Counted from the first letter of the stretch, positions 43,989-54,444 are shown. The stretch: DNA of 64,000 nucleotides from Flagellimonas oceani (GCF_011068285.1 NZ_CP049616.1:2584501-2648500), one strand, 5' to 3'. Notes: a model not told the origin generated them from the sequence alone. Translations and numbers: made by a program.

Positions 43989-46900
43989 ATGAAATTCAAT
44001 ACCCCACAACGCATAGTCGCCATAGGTACGCTATGCATGATATTTATAATTGCCTGTAGCAAGGACTTTGAAGGAATAGTGCAGGATTCCTTTGATTTTA
44101 CCTTTCATGGCACGAACGAGGAAAACGGCTTTGTATTTGAAGCTGTAAGAACGGATTTCAGCTTGGAACCCGATCGGATGGTCTCTACCGTTTCCTATTT
44201 CATGAAATATAATATCCTTGACGGGAAAGGCTATTATTTAGGTACGGAAAACGATACCATCCGCGAAAACGATACCATCCCCGTCAAGGATTTTGACCTT
44301 TCTTACCGCTATATGCCCATCGATACGGGTATGCACAAAGTCAAGGTATTGGCCTGGGATTCAAACCGATTGCAAAAGGAGTTGGAGTTGGCCTACAATG
44401 TCAAGTACGCCAGTTTCAGCTTTCTCTTGGGCAAGGGTACCGGGGATTTCATTATCAATAGCCGGAACCCCGTCAATGTAACCTTGTTACGGGACAAGAA
44501 CACGGTAGCTCCGGATGGGGATTCGACCGAGGAATTTGAGATTACCTACCAACTGGAAGATGGTTCGGGCAAGCTTCATTTGGACGATGTTACCTACAAT
44601 GCTGGAACCCCCTTCAAGTTGCCCAAGGGCGTTACCGAATTTGGCTACTTACCAGAAACCTTGGGCGAGCACAAATTGACCATGGTTGCCAAGGCTCCCG
44701 ATGGGGCATCCCTGACGAATGAGCTGCTGCTGACGGTCGGAAATGTCGATTTCACGTTCAGGGCAACCGCGGCATCCTCACAGGTGGAGCTGGATACCAA
44801 CCTGGCAATCAATGTCGATTTGCAGACACAGGACGAGGAAAGCGAAGTTACCTATGATATTAGCCATTCCTTTTCTTCCGATAGCCAAGGCGCGGGAGTT
44901 GTACGGGACCAGAATGGCGGGGTCATGGACCCCGGGACTTTTCGCGGCATTGATCCCGGCAATTATAACTATACTTTTGAGGACGATGAATTGGGGCAGC
45001 GCAAAATCTATTTTGATATACGAGACAGCAATGGCCAGAGGAAAAGGGACAGTGTCGAGATCGAGATTGCCAACATTCCCTTCACGTTTAGCGGAAATTC
45101 GGAAAGCAACCAGGTATTCGTAAACCAACGGACACAGCTTAATTTCAACATTAAATCGAACGGTAACACATCCAATATCGATTATTTCCTGACCTATGAC
45201 CTAGAAGAAGGAAACGGAAGGGTTACTGGGGTCAATGGAAATACGATCCGGAACAATACCGACTATCCGGTCGACTTGGGTAATTTCCCATTGTTTTATA
45301 CGCCCGAAACCTTGGGTCCGCATCGCATCAATTTTCTCGTTACGGACAATTACGGGCAAGCGGTCGGACCTGTGGAGATCGATCTGGATGCCAATCCCCT
45401 TGAACTGGAATTCAATGCCTCGGCCAATAGCAACGAGGTATTGGTAGGCCAGCGCGGTACAATTTCACTCAGCCTTATCGAACAAGGGGATTACGATGGG
45501 GTTTCCTATGAACTGAATTACTTTATTTCAGGTGGTGACGCACAATTGTACAATGGAAATTCGCCAATAATCCCTAGCCAATATTTTTCGGTAAGTCCGG
45601 GAAGCTTTGCGTATGATTTCGTTGGGGACCAGGCAGGAACCTACGAAATAACCTTTTTGCTTCGTGACAGCAACGGTCAGATCCTTGAAGATAAGGTTAC
45701 CGTTGTCGTTGGCAACAACGACTTTACGGTCAATATGACCCCGTCCAAGGCTACTGAGTTTTCCAACATTCCGGTGGGTATGATCGTGGATATCGACGAA
45801 GTTCCCGACGGAGCGAACGACAGTTACACGGCTTTCTTTTCCTCTAGTCAAAACGGGTCGATGTCCATTAATGGTATAACCTATGGTCCGGGGGAACAAT
45901 TTCCTTTGGGTGCCGGGGTCAACAATATTTCCTATACCGGATCGGAACCCGGACAGCATACTATCGTTCTCAGTGTCGAATCGGGATCGGACGTTACCCG
46001 AACGGCCAACACTACCATCACTTTTGACCAGGTCGACTTTACCTTTACCGGGGGCACCCAAAAATCGGACATAACCGTAGGGGAAACCACTGGCCTCAAT
46101 TTTAATATTTCGGAAAGTGTCGGGTCTTCGGATTACACGATGCGATTCAGTATGAACGGCAATGCGCTCATCAGGGACAACAATGGTATAGAGGTAAGCC
46201 CCGGGAACAGTTATGATGTCAATACGGGCAACTTTAACTGGACGCTCGAAGGTACCAATGAAAGTACCGTTCGAATGGCCTTCACGGTCCGAAACGATAC
46301 CGGATTGGAGAAAACCGTGGATATAACGGTAAACGTTGCGGCCAAGGATTACACCTTTACCGCATCGGGCACATTGCAGCAGGCCTATATCGGGGAACAG
46401 GTGGATGTTAACTTCAATATTTCCGAAATCGGAATCGGTGGGGACACCTACGTGATGTATTTTTCGGCAAATGGTAACAATGGTTCTTTTGAATATGCGG
46501 GCACCAATTACTCTGCTGGGGAAAGTTTTGATGTACCCGTGGGGGCATTTTCAGGAAAATATACCGGAACGACCGAGGGCAACCATAACATCACTTTTAC
46601 GGTGCGCTCCTCATCGGATGTGGAGAAAACGGCCAATGTCAATATCAACTATGAAAGGTACGAGGAACCATTCGAGTTGACCGTTAGTCAGGCCCCTGGG
46701 GAACGTTTGGAAGAAGAACCCTTTAACATCACGGTCATTACCAATGCCATTGGCACCCATGATCCGGCCGTGACCTATCAAATGACATATTCTTTCAATG
46801 GAAACCGTGTCGGTTATTTCTTTTATGGCGGAAATAGATATGATGAGGGGGAGACAATTCCGTTGAACTACGGGAGTACCAACCTTACTTTCTATCCAGA

Positions 46901-47345
46901 GACCCCAAATACGTTTACCATTGATTTTGAGGTGGAGAACTCAACAGGACACTCCAAAAGCGGAAGCACATTTGTTGACACTTTAGGAAGGCCCGTGGCT
47001 TTTGTAAAAGGGGAAAAGCACAATGTCAGTTGTGGTGGATTGAACGGCTGCGATTATCAGGTCAGGATCTATACCTGTTTTGATATCGGGTGCTCGGAAG
47101 CCTATGGCGGTGCTACGCTGGACCAGGTGGAAATCAGGATATTCAACAGGAGTACCAACCGGTGGGATACCCGATTGTTCAATTACAACGAAGCCACGGG
47201 CAGTGGAGTGGATCGATATTTCATGTTGGAAGAGGAACCCCGAGAAAGCCGTTTGAAATATCTTGATCAGGACTTTGAGGTCCGGGTCAGGGATACCAAT
47301 GGCCAGTGGAGTGAATGGACATCGGGGAAAATTGTTAGAGTATGA
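43989..47345 (+). CDS. traQ: Giant TraQ-like lipoprotein with nine tandem repeats
   Basis: A 1118-aa lipoprotein (lipobox FIIACS) in the place of traQ. Ordinary TraQ (DUF3872) has about 130-150 aa. Here the same motif pattern repeats about nine times, each unit near 105 aa. A unit has a FTF/DFTF strand, a conserved V(G)(E/Q) box with NFNI-like strand, a tyrosine-rich YxM/YxL(x)YF strand, a GNG or GDG turn, an (S)PG(x) motif and a VRDSNGQ/VTDNYGQ end strand (for example LFYTPETLGPHRINFLVTDN). The last 110 residues form a separate Cys-rich beta domain with SCGGLNGCD and TCFDIGCSEA. The repeats look Ig-like and should extend from the cell surface. Last gene of the tra operon. Confidence 0.78.
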   Translation: MKFNTPQRIVAIGTLCMIFIIACSKDFEGIVQDSFDFTFHGTNEENGFVFEAVRTDFSLEPDRMVSTVSYFMKYNILDGKGYYLGTENDTIRENDTIPVKDFDLSYRYMPIDTGMHKVKVLAWDSNRLQKELELAYNVKYASFSFLLGKGTGDFIINSRNPVNVTLLRDKNTVAPDGDSTEEFEITYQLEDGSGKLHLDDVTYNAGTPFKLPKGVTEFGYLPETLGEHKLTMVAKAPDGASLTNELLLTVGNVDFTFRATAASSQVELDTNLAINVDLQTQDEESEVTYDISHSFSSDSQGAGVVRDQNGGVMDPGTFRGIDPGNYNYTFEDDELGQRKIYFDIRDSNGQRKRDSVEIEIANIPFTFSGNSESNQVFVNQRTQLNFNIKSNGNTSNIDYFLTYDLEEGNGRVTGVNGNTIRNNTDYPVDLGNFPLFYTPETLGPHRINFLVTDNYGQAVGPVEIDLDANPLELEFNASANSNEVLVGQRGTISLSLIEQGDYDGVSYELNYFISGGDAQLYNGNSPIIPSQYFSVSPGSFAYDFVGDQAGTYEITFLLRDSNGQILEDKVTVVVGNNDFTVNMTPSKATEFSNIPVGMIVDIDEVPDGANDSYTAFFSSSQNGSMSINGITYGPGEQFPLGAGVNNISYTGSEPGQHTIVLSVESGSDVTRTANTTITFDQVDFTFTGGTQKSDITVGETTGLNFNISESVGSSDYTMRFSMNGNALIRDNNGIEVSPGNSYDVNTGNFNWTLEGTNESTVRMAFTVRNDTGLEKTVDITVNVAAKDYTFTASGTLQQAYIGEQVDVNFNISEIGIGGDTYVMYFSANGNNGSFEYAGTNYSAGESFDVPVGAFSGKYTGTTEGNHNITFTVRSSSDVEKTANVNINYERYEEPFELTVSQAPGERLEEEPFNITVITNAIGTHDPAVTYQMTYSFNGNRVGYFFYGGNRYDEGETIPLNYGSTNLTFYPETPNTFTIDFEVENSTGHSKSGSTFVDTLGRPVAFVKGEKHNVSCGGLNGCDYQVRIYTCFDIGCSEAYGGATLDQVEIRIFNRSTNRWDTRLFNYNEATGSGVDRYFMLEEEPRESRLKYLDQDFEVRVRDTNGQWSEWTSGKIVRV

Positions 47346-47372
47346 TCAAAAGGGGGTAATGCAAACCATTTT

Positions 47373-47861
47373 CTAGCTTCTTTTAAAAGTATACGTTATG
47401 ACAACATCTTGATTGTCTAAAAAGTCGTCTTGCTCTAGGACTAACCTGTTTTGGCTAAACTCGATGATGGTCATATCATCTTTATTATCGAAACGAAGAA
47501 TTTCATTATTGATTAATTCGTATTGGTCTTTTTCAACATTGGCAAAGGCAGCTACATCACCACAGCTTAATCCGTTTTCGTTTATAGTGTAGGAATCTTT
47601 TCCTTCGTCAGCGGGACCATCACTAAAAAAAGTAAGGTTGTCCTTTAAGCATTGGCGGATTTCATTGGTATTATATAAATCTATATTTACCGTACCGTCG
47701 CCATTTATGTCTACGGCGGTATTGGAATCGATAGCCTCATATTCCCACTGGCCGAACAAAGCTTGCTTCCTATCCGATTCTGCAACACTGTCGTCGTCGC
47801 TATTGCACGAAAGAAATAGCAGCATCGGGAATGCAAGAAAGATGAAAATATTTGTTTTCAT
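47373..47861 (-). CDS. Lipocalin-like lipoprotein
   Basis: A 162-aa lipoprotein with a lipobox LLFLSC, then a disordered acid stretch (NSDDDSVAESD) and a lipocalin-like barrel domain (FGQWEYEAIDSNTAVDINGD, and ITYTFKRS at the end). It is convergent with traQ, separated by 27 bases. It may be the last gene of the element or the first of the chromosome. Function unknown. Confidence 0.75.
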   Translation of the reverse strand: MKTNIFIFLAFPMLLFLSCNSDDDSVAESDRKQALFGQWEYEAIDSNTAVDINGDGTVNIDLYNTNEIRQCLKDNLTFFSDGPADEGKDSYTINENGLSCGDVAAFANVEKDQYELINNEILRFDNKDDMTIIEFSQNRLVLEQDDFLDNQDVVITYTFKRS

Positions 47862-48769
47862 TGGAATTGGCCTTGGGTTATTACAAATATATCACTAAGG
47901 ATTACATATTTTAAACAAGAATTTTCGAAATTAATTGTGCGTAGGCAAGATAAATGCATGGAGCGCTTTTTCTGCGCCTCCATGCTTTTATGCGCGGTGC
48001 CGAGGATGTTTAAAAACCGTAGCCGGAAAGACGGCCGAATGCGGGCCAGCGCAGCTTGCCCACTCGGTCAGGCTTGAAGGCGAAGGGTTTTAAACTTCCG
48101 CCTAGGAACTTGGATAAACACGTCCCTGTCCCTCCTCATTAATATATTCTAACAGTTCTTATAGTCAAATCTCTTCACTAGAAAATGTTTTGCCAATTTC
48201 TAGAAATAATATTTCTAATTAGAAGTTTTATCGATATTACGCAGTGTCTTTTACGTAAGCCCCTTCCGGAAACTTTCCCCAATCTAGACCCTTCAGTCAA
48301 TATTCGTATATTGGCAAGTACTTAGGAATTTAGCGATACCGTTGGTTGGTGATAATATGAAGAAAATGGGGCGAGTCTTGGAAAAGAGCTCAGCATTTTG
48401 GATAATGGCGAAAGTGTGCTAAAAAATATTGATAACTAATTGAGCCTATATTTGAGAAATAACTACTTCATAAACCACACCCAAACCGTTTCATCCGCCA
48501 TCTTGTTATTCGAGGTAAACGCACTATTTTTTTCCTCGATATTCCAGAAAGGAAGGGAATTCCATCATAGAATGAAATCATTATAGGTTATAAACCTTTG
48601 TTTAACTAGTCTTAAAGATTGTTGTGGGCTATTTACAATCTACGAAATCGCTTAAAATGCTGAACGCTTCTTACTAAGGGCGGACTTGTTCAATCCATTC
48701 TTTGGTCTTCTCGAGATGAAGGGTTTCGAGACTGGCCTACAATAGTTATTTAGCTTTGATGCTGATTTC
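47862..48769. other. Non-coding region at the right end of the element
   Basis: 908 bases without a convincing gene. At 47956-47985 lies a strong hairpin (GCATGGAGCGC / GCGCCTCCATGC, one bulge) followed by TTTT, probably a terminator. The next 120 bases are GC-rich and full of short dyads, ending with AGGCGAAG/CTTCCGCCT at 48078-48103. The rest is AT-rich. On the plus strand near 48364-48440 a short frame (ENGASLGKELSILDNGESVL) looks like the tail of a lost gene. The right attachment site of the ICE probably lies here, but no repeat of the tRNA end was found. Confidence 0.5.
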
Positions 48770-49231
48770 TTATTTTATATTTTTTGTAGGTACAATTAAA
48801 ATAGGAATTTTGGCATGCCGAACGACCGTGACCGCCGTATTGCCCATCAGTACATTTTCAAGTACTCCATGGCTATGCGTTCCCATAACCAAAAGTTCAA
48901 TTTTATTTTTTACGCAGTAGTCCAGAATGGCGTCTGCGGTTTCGCCTTTCAACACCTCGGTCTTGATGTCCCCGCTTCCCAAATGTTGGGCCGAGGCCGA
49001 TAGAAAATTCTCGGCACCATGAACCAGTTCGTCAACCACTTCCAAATTGTTCTTGGCAAAAGCACTCGTATAACCCATTATGGGTGAATAATCAATGTCA
49101 TAATAGGTAGCATCGGTTATTACATGTACCAATGTAGTTTGAGCTCCCAGTGCTTTGGCATAGTCATAACCTGTTTCAGCTACTTTTTCTGCGGACGGAT
49201 TATAGTCCAGCGCAATACATATTTTTTTCAT
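48770..49231 (-). CDS. Universal stress protein (UspA family)
   Basis: A 153-aa cytoplasmic protein with the Usp fold: ICIALDYNPSAEKVAETGYD at the start and the nucleotide-binding end LVMGTHSHGVLENVLMGNTA followed by VVRHAKIPILIVP. The G-2x-G-9x-G(S/T) signature is present, so it probably binds ATP. It stands alone. Confidence 0.88.
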   Translation of the reverse strand: MKKICIALDYNPSAEKVAETGYDYAKALGAQTTLVHVITDATYYDIDYSPIMGYTSAFAKNNLEVVDELVHGAENFLSASAQHLGSGDIKTEVLKGETADAILDYCVKNKIELLVMGTHSHGVLENVLMGNTAVTVVRHAKIPILIVPTKNIK

Positions 49232-49459
49232 TCTTCATTAATTTATTGAAAAGAGACCAGAAAAACTGGCCCCTTTTGTTCATAAAAAAATAGAATACAT
49301 CTAATTACGAATTGTAAAATTAGGATAATGCTCCAAAAACTTTTCTTGGGTCTTTTGGCATGTTCGTCTGCCTTTTCTCCCAAGCCTTGAATTCTTACTC
49401 TAGTTTTTATTCTTTTTTCAATAAAACATCTTCGTTCTATTTAGACCCTTCTACTAGAT

Positions 49460-49705
49460 CTATTCTCCTTTTTTAGTAAGCAGCTTAGTCTTCATAGCCT
49501 CCAATTCTTCCGAGGCTTTCTTACATTTTTTATGTGCTTTTACCTTTTTTTCTTCTTCATTGGCGGTATGATGGTCGTAAACCTTCAGTGAAAATCTTTT
49601 GTGCCGATCATGTAATCTCGCCAATTGATCCCTATGTTCTATATCATGTTCCATACGTTCTTGTTTTAAATTCGAAAATTTCTTTGTTATCCTATGATTT
49701 ATCAC
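49460..49705 (-). CDS. Small charged coiled-coil protein (up to 81 aa)
   Basis: A highly charged protein rich in His, Lys and Glu (EHDIEHRDQLARLHDRHKRF, EEEKKVKAHKKCKKASEELE). It has no membrane segment. An internal start (MEHDIEHRD) may be the true one. No family is recognised. Such small proteins near stress genes may act under stress, but this is only context. Confidence 0.5.
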   Translation of the reverse strand: MINHRITKKFSNLKQERMEHDIEHRDQLARLHDRHKRFSLKVYDHHTANEEEKKVKAHKKCKKASEELEAMKTKLLTKKGE

Positions 49706-50486
49706 TTATTAAACCAATTTTAGAAATGTAGATTTCAAAATCAGTAGTTATTTATTTTTACTTTCCTAATGATTTTGACAATTGACCAAAAAAGAACAGC
49801 CCATTGAATTATCGCACTTTTCGGCTAAAAATGTTGAAGGCGACACTAATCGAGTTTGAGGGGAACTGCCTTTATCATAAAATTGGACGAAGAAAAGATT
49901 TTGATTCTTACTGTATGCATAAAACGTCTAAAACCGAAGTTTAAAGGTAAATAAACCATCAAAGATATTTTTATAAGAACTTTCGTAAAGCTTACACATT
50001 TCACAGGTTTTTAGATATATCAGGTGGGAGAAAATTTTCATTTTTACTGTTCTGTTTGTAAGAACGTCGTCTTAAACAACTAAAATCCTTGGATATCAAA
50101 TTTTCACTTAGATAGTTTTAAATTCATCTGCCTAAAAGAAGGTCCGAAATTGAAGTCCAACACAACTATCATGTTCTATAAATATTGTTTGACTGAAACG
50201 GAAATCAACCGCCTTTGAAGTAACATTTTACCAAAGGCAATTTGGTCATTATACTTATCGATAAATATTAATGAAGCGAACGCTGGGAAAGTATACAGAA
50301 TAAATATGACGTTTTCTAGCAAGGTGATGCCACCAAACAGCACATCGTTTACGATATGGTAAGCAATTCACTTTCCGGTTGAGCTATAGATAAGGATAGT
50401 AATAAGCTCCCGTAAACTGAGGAAAGAGTCAAGTTAGCCGTATCTTTGCAAATTCTTCTACCCATAACGCTTACTAATTTTAGGAC
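49706..50486. other. Non-coding region before the channel gene
   Basis: 781 bases with no protein-like ORF and no strong repeats. The only clear signal is TATCTTTG at 50441-50448, a -7 box for the channel gene at 50487. A clear -33 box is lacking. Fragments of former genes may be present, but none could be identified. Confidence 0.5.
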
Positions 50487-51734
50487 ATGAAAGACGGACT
50501 ATTTCGCATACTGTATAAATATTTTTTAAAGACCGGTATGAGCGAAAATCTCGCCTTATACCTCAATTTGATTATTTGGCTAGTGGGAATCCTGCTTTTT
50601 GTATGGTTGCTCGACCTTATTATCTTGAAGGTGCTGCGAGCACTGTCGGTTCGAATAGCGCGAAAATCGAAGACCAACTTGGATGATTTTCTGGTGGCGC
50701 ACAGGGTACCAAGCTATGTGGCTCATATTTTCCCGTTGATACTCTTGTTCAAGTTTGTCCCGATGGCATTTATCGGATTTGATTACGTCGGTGTTCTAGT
50801 ATTGAAAATACTCCACATTCTGTTCGTCTTGTTGGCACTCGCTTTGGTCAAAAGATTGTTCAGGAGTACGACCGATTACTTGAAAACCAAGCCAAGGTTT
50901 CACGATAAACCGATTGATAGTTATATTCAAGTCTTCATGATTTTTGCTTGGATCGTTGGTGTAATGGCCGTTTTCGCTATAATTACCGGTGTTGAAATTT
51001 GGAAATTTTTTACCGCCCTCGGTGCGGGCTCCGCAATAATCCTATTAATATTCAAAGATTCCATTTTAGGGCTCGTCGCAAGTATACAGGTCAGTATAAA
51101 CGATATGGTAGGTATCGGCGATTGGATTACTTTCGATAAATACGGAGCGGATGGCGATGTTATCGAAATTAACTTGGCCACGGTAAAGGTGCAAAATTTC
51201 GACAAGACTATCACAACGATCCCGACCTACGCTATGATTTCAGATTCATTTAAAAATTGGAGGGGCATGCAGGTTTCCGGTGGAAGACGAATCAAACGGG
51301 CAATGACAATCAGTCAAAAAAGTGTTCGTTTTCTTTCAGATGAAGATTTGACCGAACTCAAGAGAGTACAATTGATTGCCGAATACCTAAATACCCGAAC
51401 CAGCGAAATCAACGCATATAATACTCAGCAGGATGTAGATAAGTCTTTGAATATAAACGGCAGGAACCTGACAAATTTTGGGGTATTTCGTAAATATGTT
51501 TCTTCATATCTTGAAAAACACTCCGCAATCAACAAGACCATGACCTTGATGGTCCGACAACTGGAACCGACACCACAGGGCATTCCTTTGGAAATTTATG
51601 CTTTTAGTGCCGACAAGCGGTGGGAAAATTACGAATATGTCATGTCCGATATTTTCGATCATCTTTTGGCCGCCTTGCCTTATTTCGAATTAAAGGTTTT
51701 TGAGCTGCCAACTTCTTTGGGTGGGGAAAAATAA
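50487..51734 (+). CDS. Mechanosensitive channel of the MscS family (YbdG-like)
   Basis: A 415-aa channel with five membrane helices (for example LIIWLVGILLFVWLLDLIIL and VGVLVLKILHILFVLLALAL). The pore-lining segment ALGAGSAIILLIFKDSILGL is followed by the MscS beta domain (VGIGDWITFDKYGADGDVIE). FKNWRGMQVSGGRRIKRAM is typical of the YbdG (miniconductance) subfamily. It releases solutes on osmotic downshift. Confidence 0.9.
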   Translation: MKDGLFRILYKYFLKTGMSENLALYLNLIIWLVGILLFVWLLDLIILKVLRALSVRIARKSKTNLDDFLVAHRVPSYVAHIFPLILLFKFVPMAFIGFDYVGVLVLKILHILFVLLALALVKRLFRSTTDYLKTKPRFHDKPIDSYIQVFMIFAWIVGVMAVFAIITGVEIWKFFTALGAGSAIILLIFKDSILGLVASIQVSINDMVGIGDWITFDKYGADGDVIEINLATVKVQNFDKTITTIPTYAMISDSFKNWRGMQVSGGRRIKRAMTISQKSVRFLSDEDLTELKRVQLIAEYLNTRTSEINAYNTQQDVDKSLNINGRNLTNFGVFRKYVSSYLEKHSAINKTMTLMVRQLEPTPQGIPLEIYAFSADKRWENYEYVMSDIFDHLLAALPYFELKVFELPTSLGGEK

Positions 51735-51810
51735 ATCAAGAGCTTTTTAGTTCCTGCTCCATTTATGATTGGGTTCGTCTGAACTTTTTGATTTATCACA
51801 CTAAACAAAA

Positions 51811-52626
51811 TCAATTACTTCCCAATATCAATGGTAATCCGGAATCGCCACTGCCAACAATGACTGCTTTAGAGTTAGGTGACTTCGCTAGTTCCAATGT
51901 TGCGTCGATACCCTTGTCCCGCAATATCTTATCTGTCAATGAAGCACTTAAAATTCTGTTCGCATCCGCCTTTCCCTGTGCTTCAATGGTTACTTTTTCA
52001 GCTTCTTTTCTAGCTGTAACCAAACGAAACTCGTATTCCAACGACTCTTGCTCTTGTTTTAGCTTACGCTCTATAGCTTCCTTTATGGTAACTGGCAAAG
52101 TGACATCCCTTACCAATATCTCATTGAGTTGAATGTACTGTCCGTCAACGATCTTTTTGGTTTCTTCATAGATCTCGGCCTGTATCGCATCTCGCTTACT
52201 GGAGTACAATTGCTCCGGGGTATACCGCCCCACAACGCTTCTTGCCGCCGATCGAATCGTAGGTAATAGTACCCGTTGAATGTATTCCGAGCCTTTTTCT
52301 TGGTGTAGCTTTCCCAAAAATTCCCGTTTTGGTTCAAACCATGCGGAGGCGTCCAGTTTTATTTCCAATCCGTTGGAAGATAGTACCTGCATTTTTTCAA
52401 AAACTTCCTGCTGTCTTACCTCATATATGAAAACTTTGTTCCAAGGTGCTACGATATGAAAGCCCTCGCCCAAGGGTGGTTCGTCGGTCACAACGCCTCC
52501 ACCAAAAGTTTTGTATAATACACCGGACTCTCCCGAACCGATTGTCACTGCGGATTTTGCTATTACAATAACCAGTATAATAAATATGATTATTGCGGGT
52601 AAGGCCATTTTAGGTAATTTGTCCAT
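51811..52626 (-). CDS. Prohibitin/SPFH-domain membrane protein
   Basis: A 271-aa protein: one N-terminal membrane helix (LPAIIIFIILVIVIAKSAVT), an SPFH domain (GEGFHIVAPWNKVFIYEVRQ) and a C-terminal coiled coil (FRLVTARKEAEKVTIEAQGK). Bacterial prohibitin-like proteins form membrane microdomain rings around proteases. It lies convergent with the channel gene. Confidence 0.88.
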   Translation of the reverse strand: MDKLPKMALPAIIIFIILVIVIAKSAVTIGSGESGVLYKTFGGGVVTDEPPLGEGFHIVAPWNKVFIYEVRQQEVFEKMQVLSSNGLEIKLDASAWFEPKREFLGKLHQEKGSEYIQRVLLPTIRSAARSVVGRYTPEQLYSSKRDAIQAEIYEETKKIVDGQYIQLNEILVRDVTLPVTIKEAIERKLKQEQESLEYEFRLVTARKEAEKVTIEAQGKADANRILSASLTDKILRDKGIDATLELAKSPNSKAVIVGSGDSGLPLILGSN

Positions 52627-53408
52627 AATCTTTTGTTTTGAATTAGTACTAAATTTTTCGTTTTTAAACGCAATCGATTCCTTAAACTCTTAATGCTTAG
52701 GTTATGGGGCGAACAGTTTTTTTATGTGTATCCCGCTCTATTTTTTGCATTACGCTTTGCCCTTTTTCCTTTAATTTTCCTATCCATACCATTTGTGAGT
52801 TTGCATTATCAAATATCGGTCTGAAAGAATTTCTTGACTTTTAATTATCTTGTGAACCAAATTGTTCTTTTCAAATATTATTGTACTTAATATCTATTTA
52901 GATAACTTTAGTCAAAGGTGCAAAAGAACCATAAAGAGTTTGGTACATAAATATTGATAAACATTACATAATTCACACGTTTCAAAACAGCCTTTAAGCA
53001 CTAAGCCTTATATATGGATATATATTTAGTGATTGCATCAAATTTATATGAACTATTGATTGCGATTTTAAGGTCAAATAAAACGAACATGGCCGTTGCA
53101 AAACTCCAATAGATATCCATTTTTCGCGCTTATAAATGTGCGGAAATCAGTAAATTAAAGATAGGCGAAGAAGAAAGAAGTATACCGAAAAACTGTGTGC
53201 GGTTTTCTAGGACTATCCCATTTGTGGTCTCTTTCGATAGTTGTGTCGATATACCCTTTACAGAACCATAAGGTATGCTACTTCTCATTGGATTCAAGTA
53301 ACCAATAAAATTCGCGACAAATGATATTAGCAATACAATCTTCAAAGATTTAAGCGTGTACCCATAATATTTTCGATTTTGGCACATAGACTACTTTTTG
53401 TCTCTTCA
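52627..53408. other. Mostly non-coding region with a dyad
   Basis: 782 bases. The only sequence signal is a dyad at 52999-53031: CACTAA/TTAGTG outside and TATATAT/ATATATA inside. A minus-strand frame at 53130-53387 (85 aa, with one hydrophobic segment LKIVLLISFVANFIGYL) could be a small membrane protein but has weak support. Confidence 0.4.
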
Positions 53409-54197
53409 TTAGCCGTAATTGTTCCCACTAGCAGGTTCCTGCCTAAAACATTCCACCAGCATTTTATACAGTTCCGGATGTTTCTTTTTTAGTAAATCGG
53501 GCCGTTCAAAAAAGTATTCGGAAGCCACGGCAAAAAACTCGGCTTCGTTGGTTCCGCCATACTTTCGGATATCGGAATGGTTATCGTTTATGGCTTCCAT
53601 TTCCTTGTGGATCAACTTTAGCCACGGGATTGTATATTGATGTTTCAATAACCGTTCTGGCACTCCATCGGTCACATCGTCTATTTTATCTATGAGGTGT
53701 ACAAATTCGTGAATCCCGGTGTTGCTTTTATCAGTGGTATTGGCAAAGCCATGGTATAACGCTTTTTTTGATAGAATCATCTGTTTTTCGAACCTGCCGC
53801 TACCGACCAGTCCCCCAATATTTCGTAATTGTCCCTTACTATCGAATTCCAAATCTTCGTTGAAATAATCAGGATATAGAAGTATACCGCTCAAATTGGT
53901 ATAGTGCCATTCCTCAAAACCAAAAACCGGAATCACGGCACTTGCGGCAATCAATATTTTGTCCAGTTCTTCTAATTCCAGTTGTACCCCATCAATATAT
54001 ACCTCGCTTAAGAACTGCATCATTCGTTGTTGAAAAACTGCCTGTTCACTTTTGGGAAGTTTCCGGTAAAAGAGTACATGATCCATCAGCAACGGATGCC
54101 AATGATTTGGGAAGGGCTTTACCTTTTTTTTTCCTATTCCGGAAAAATAATAAACGGCAAGCACAAGAAGTAGTCCAAAGATTATGGTGTAAATCAT
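53409..54197 (-). CDS. mtfA: Zinc-dependent peptidase of the MtfA family
   Basis: A 262-aa protein with an N-terminal membrane helix (IIFGLLLVLAVYYFSGI). The metallopeptidase motif HEFVHLID (HExxH type) is preceded by NTG and followed by KIDDVTDGVPE, and the C-terminal EAEFFAVASEYFFE provides the further conserved Glu. MtfA proteins are soluble in enterobacteria, where they act on or bind the Mlc regulator; the membrane anchor is common in Bacteroidetes. Confidence 0.88.
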   Translation of the reverse strand: MIYTIIFGLLLVLAVYYFSGIGKKKVKPFPNHWHPLLMDHVLFYRKLPKSEQAVFQQRMMQFLSEVYIDGVQLELEELDKILIAASAVIPVFGFEEWHYTNLSGILLYPDYFNEDLEFDSKGQLRNIGGLVGSGRFEKQMILSKKALYHGFANTTDKSNTGIHEFVHLIDKIDDVTDGVPERLLKHQYTIPWLKLIHKEMEAINDNHSDIRKYGGTNEAEFFAVASEYFFERPDLLKKKHPELYKMLVECFRQEPASGNNYG

Positions 54198-54225
54198 GAT
54201 TGGCGGAGTAGTTTACAAAACAGCA

Positions 54226-54444
54226 TTAATTTGAATTTACACTTTCCGCCTTAAATCCAATATTTTGGAGCGTAGTATTTACCTCCTCTTCGAATGCTCC
54301 ATTGCTTTCCACTGTCAGGGTTTTATCGGGATTAGCGGTATCCACTTCCCAATTTTCAATCCCGTCTTGCTTGTTTATAAAAGGTGTTGCCTTAGATGCA
54401 CATTCACCACAATTGATATTTGTTTTAAATTTTAAAGTTTTCAT
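54226..54444 (-). CDS. Heavy-metal-associated domain protein
   Basis: A 72-aa protein starting MKTLKFKTNINCGECASKAT. It has the CxxC metal-binding pair of HMA domains (NCGECA) and the usual beta-alpha-beta-beta-alpha-beta pattern. It may be a copper or other metal chaperone. The longer ATG 36 bases upstream was rejected because the fold begins at MKTLKF. Confidence 0.8.
   Translation of the reverse strand: MKTLKFKTNINCGECASKATPFINKQDGIENWEVDTANPDKTLTVESNGAFEEEVNTTLQNIGFKAESVNSN

Noticed and set aside
48364..48440. Short plus-strand frame with a protein-like end (ENGASLGKELSILDNG)
   Set aside because: Too short, no start, and no family; at best the remnant of a gene.
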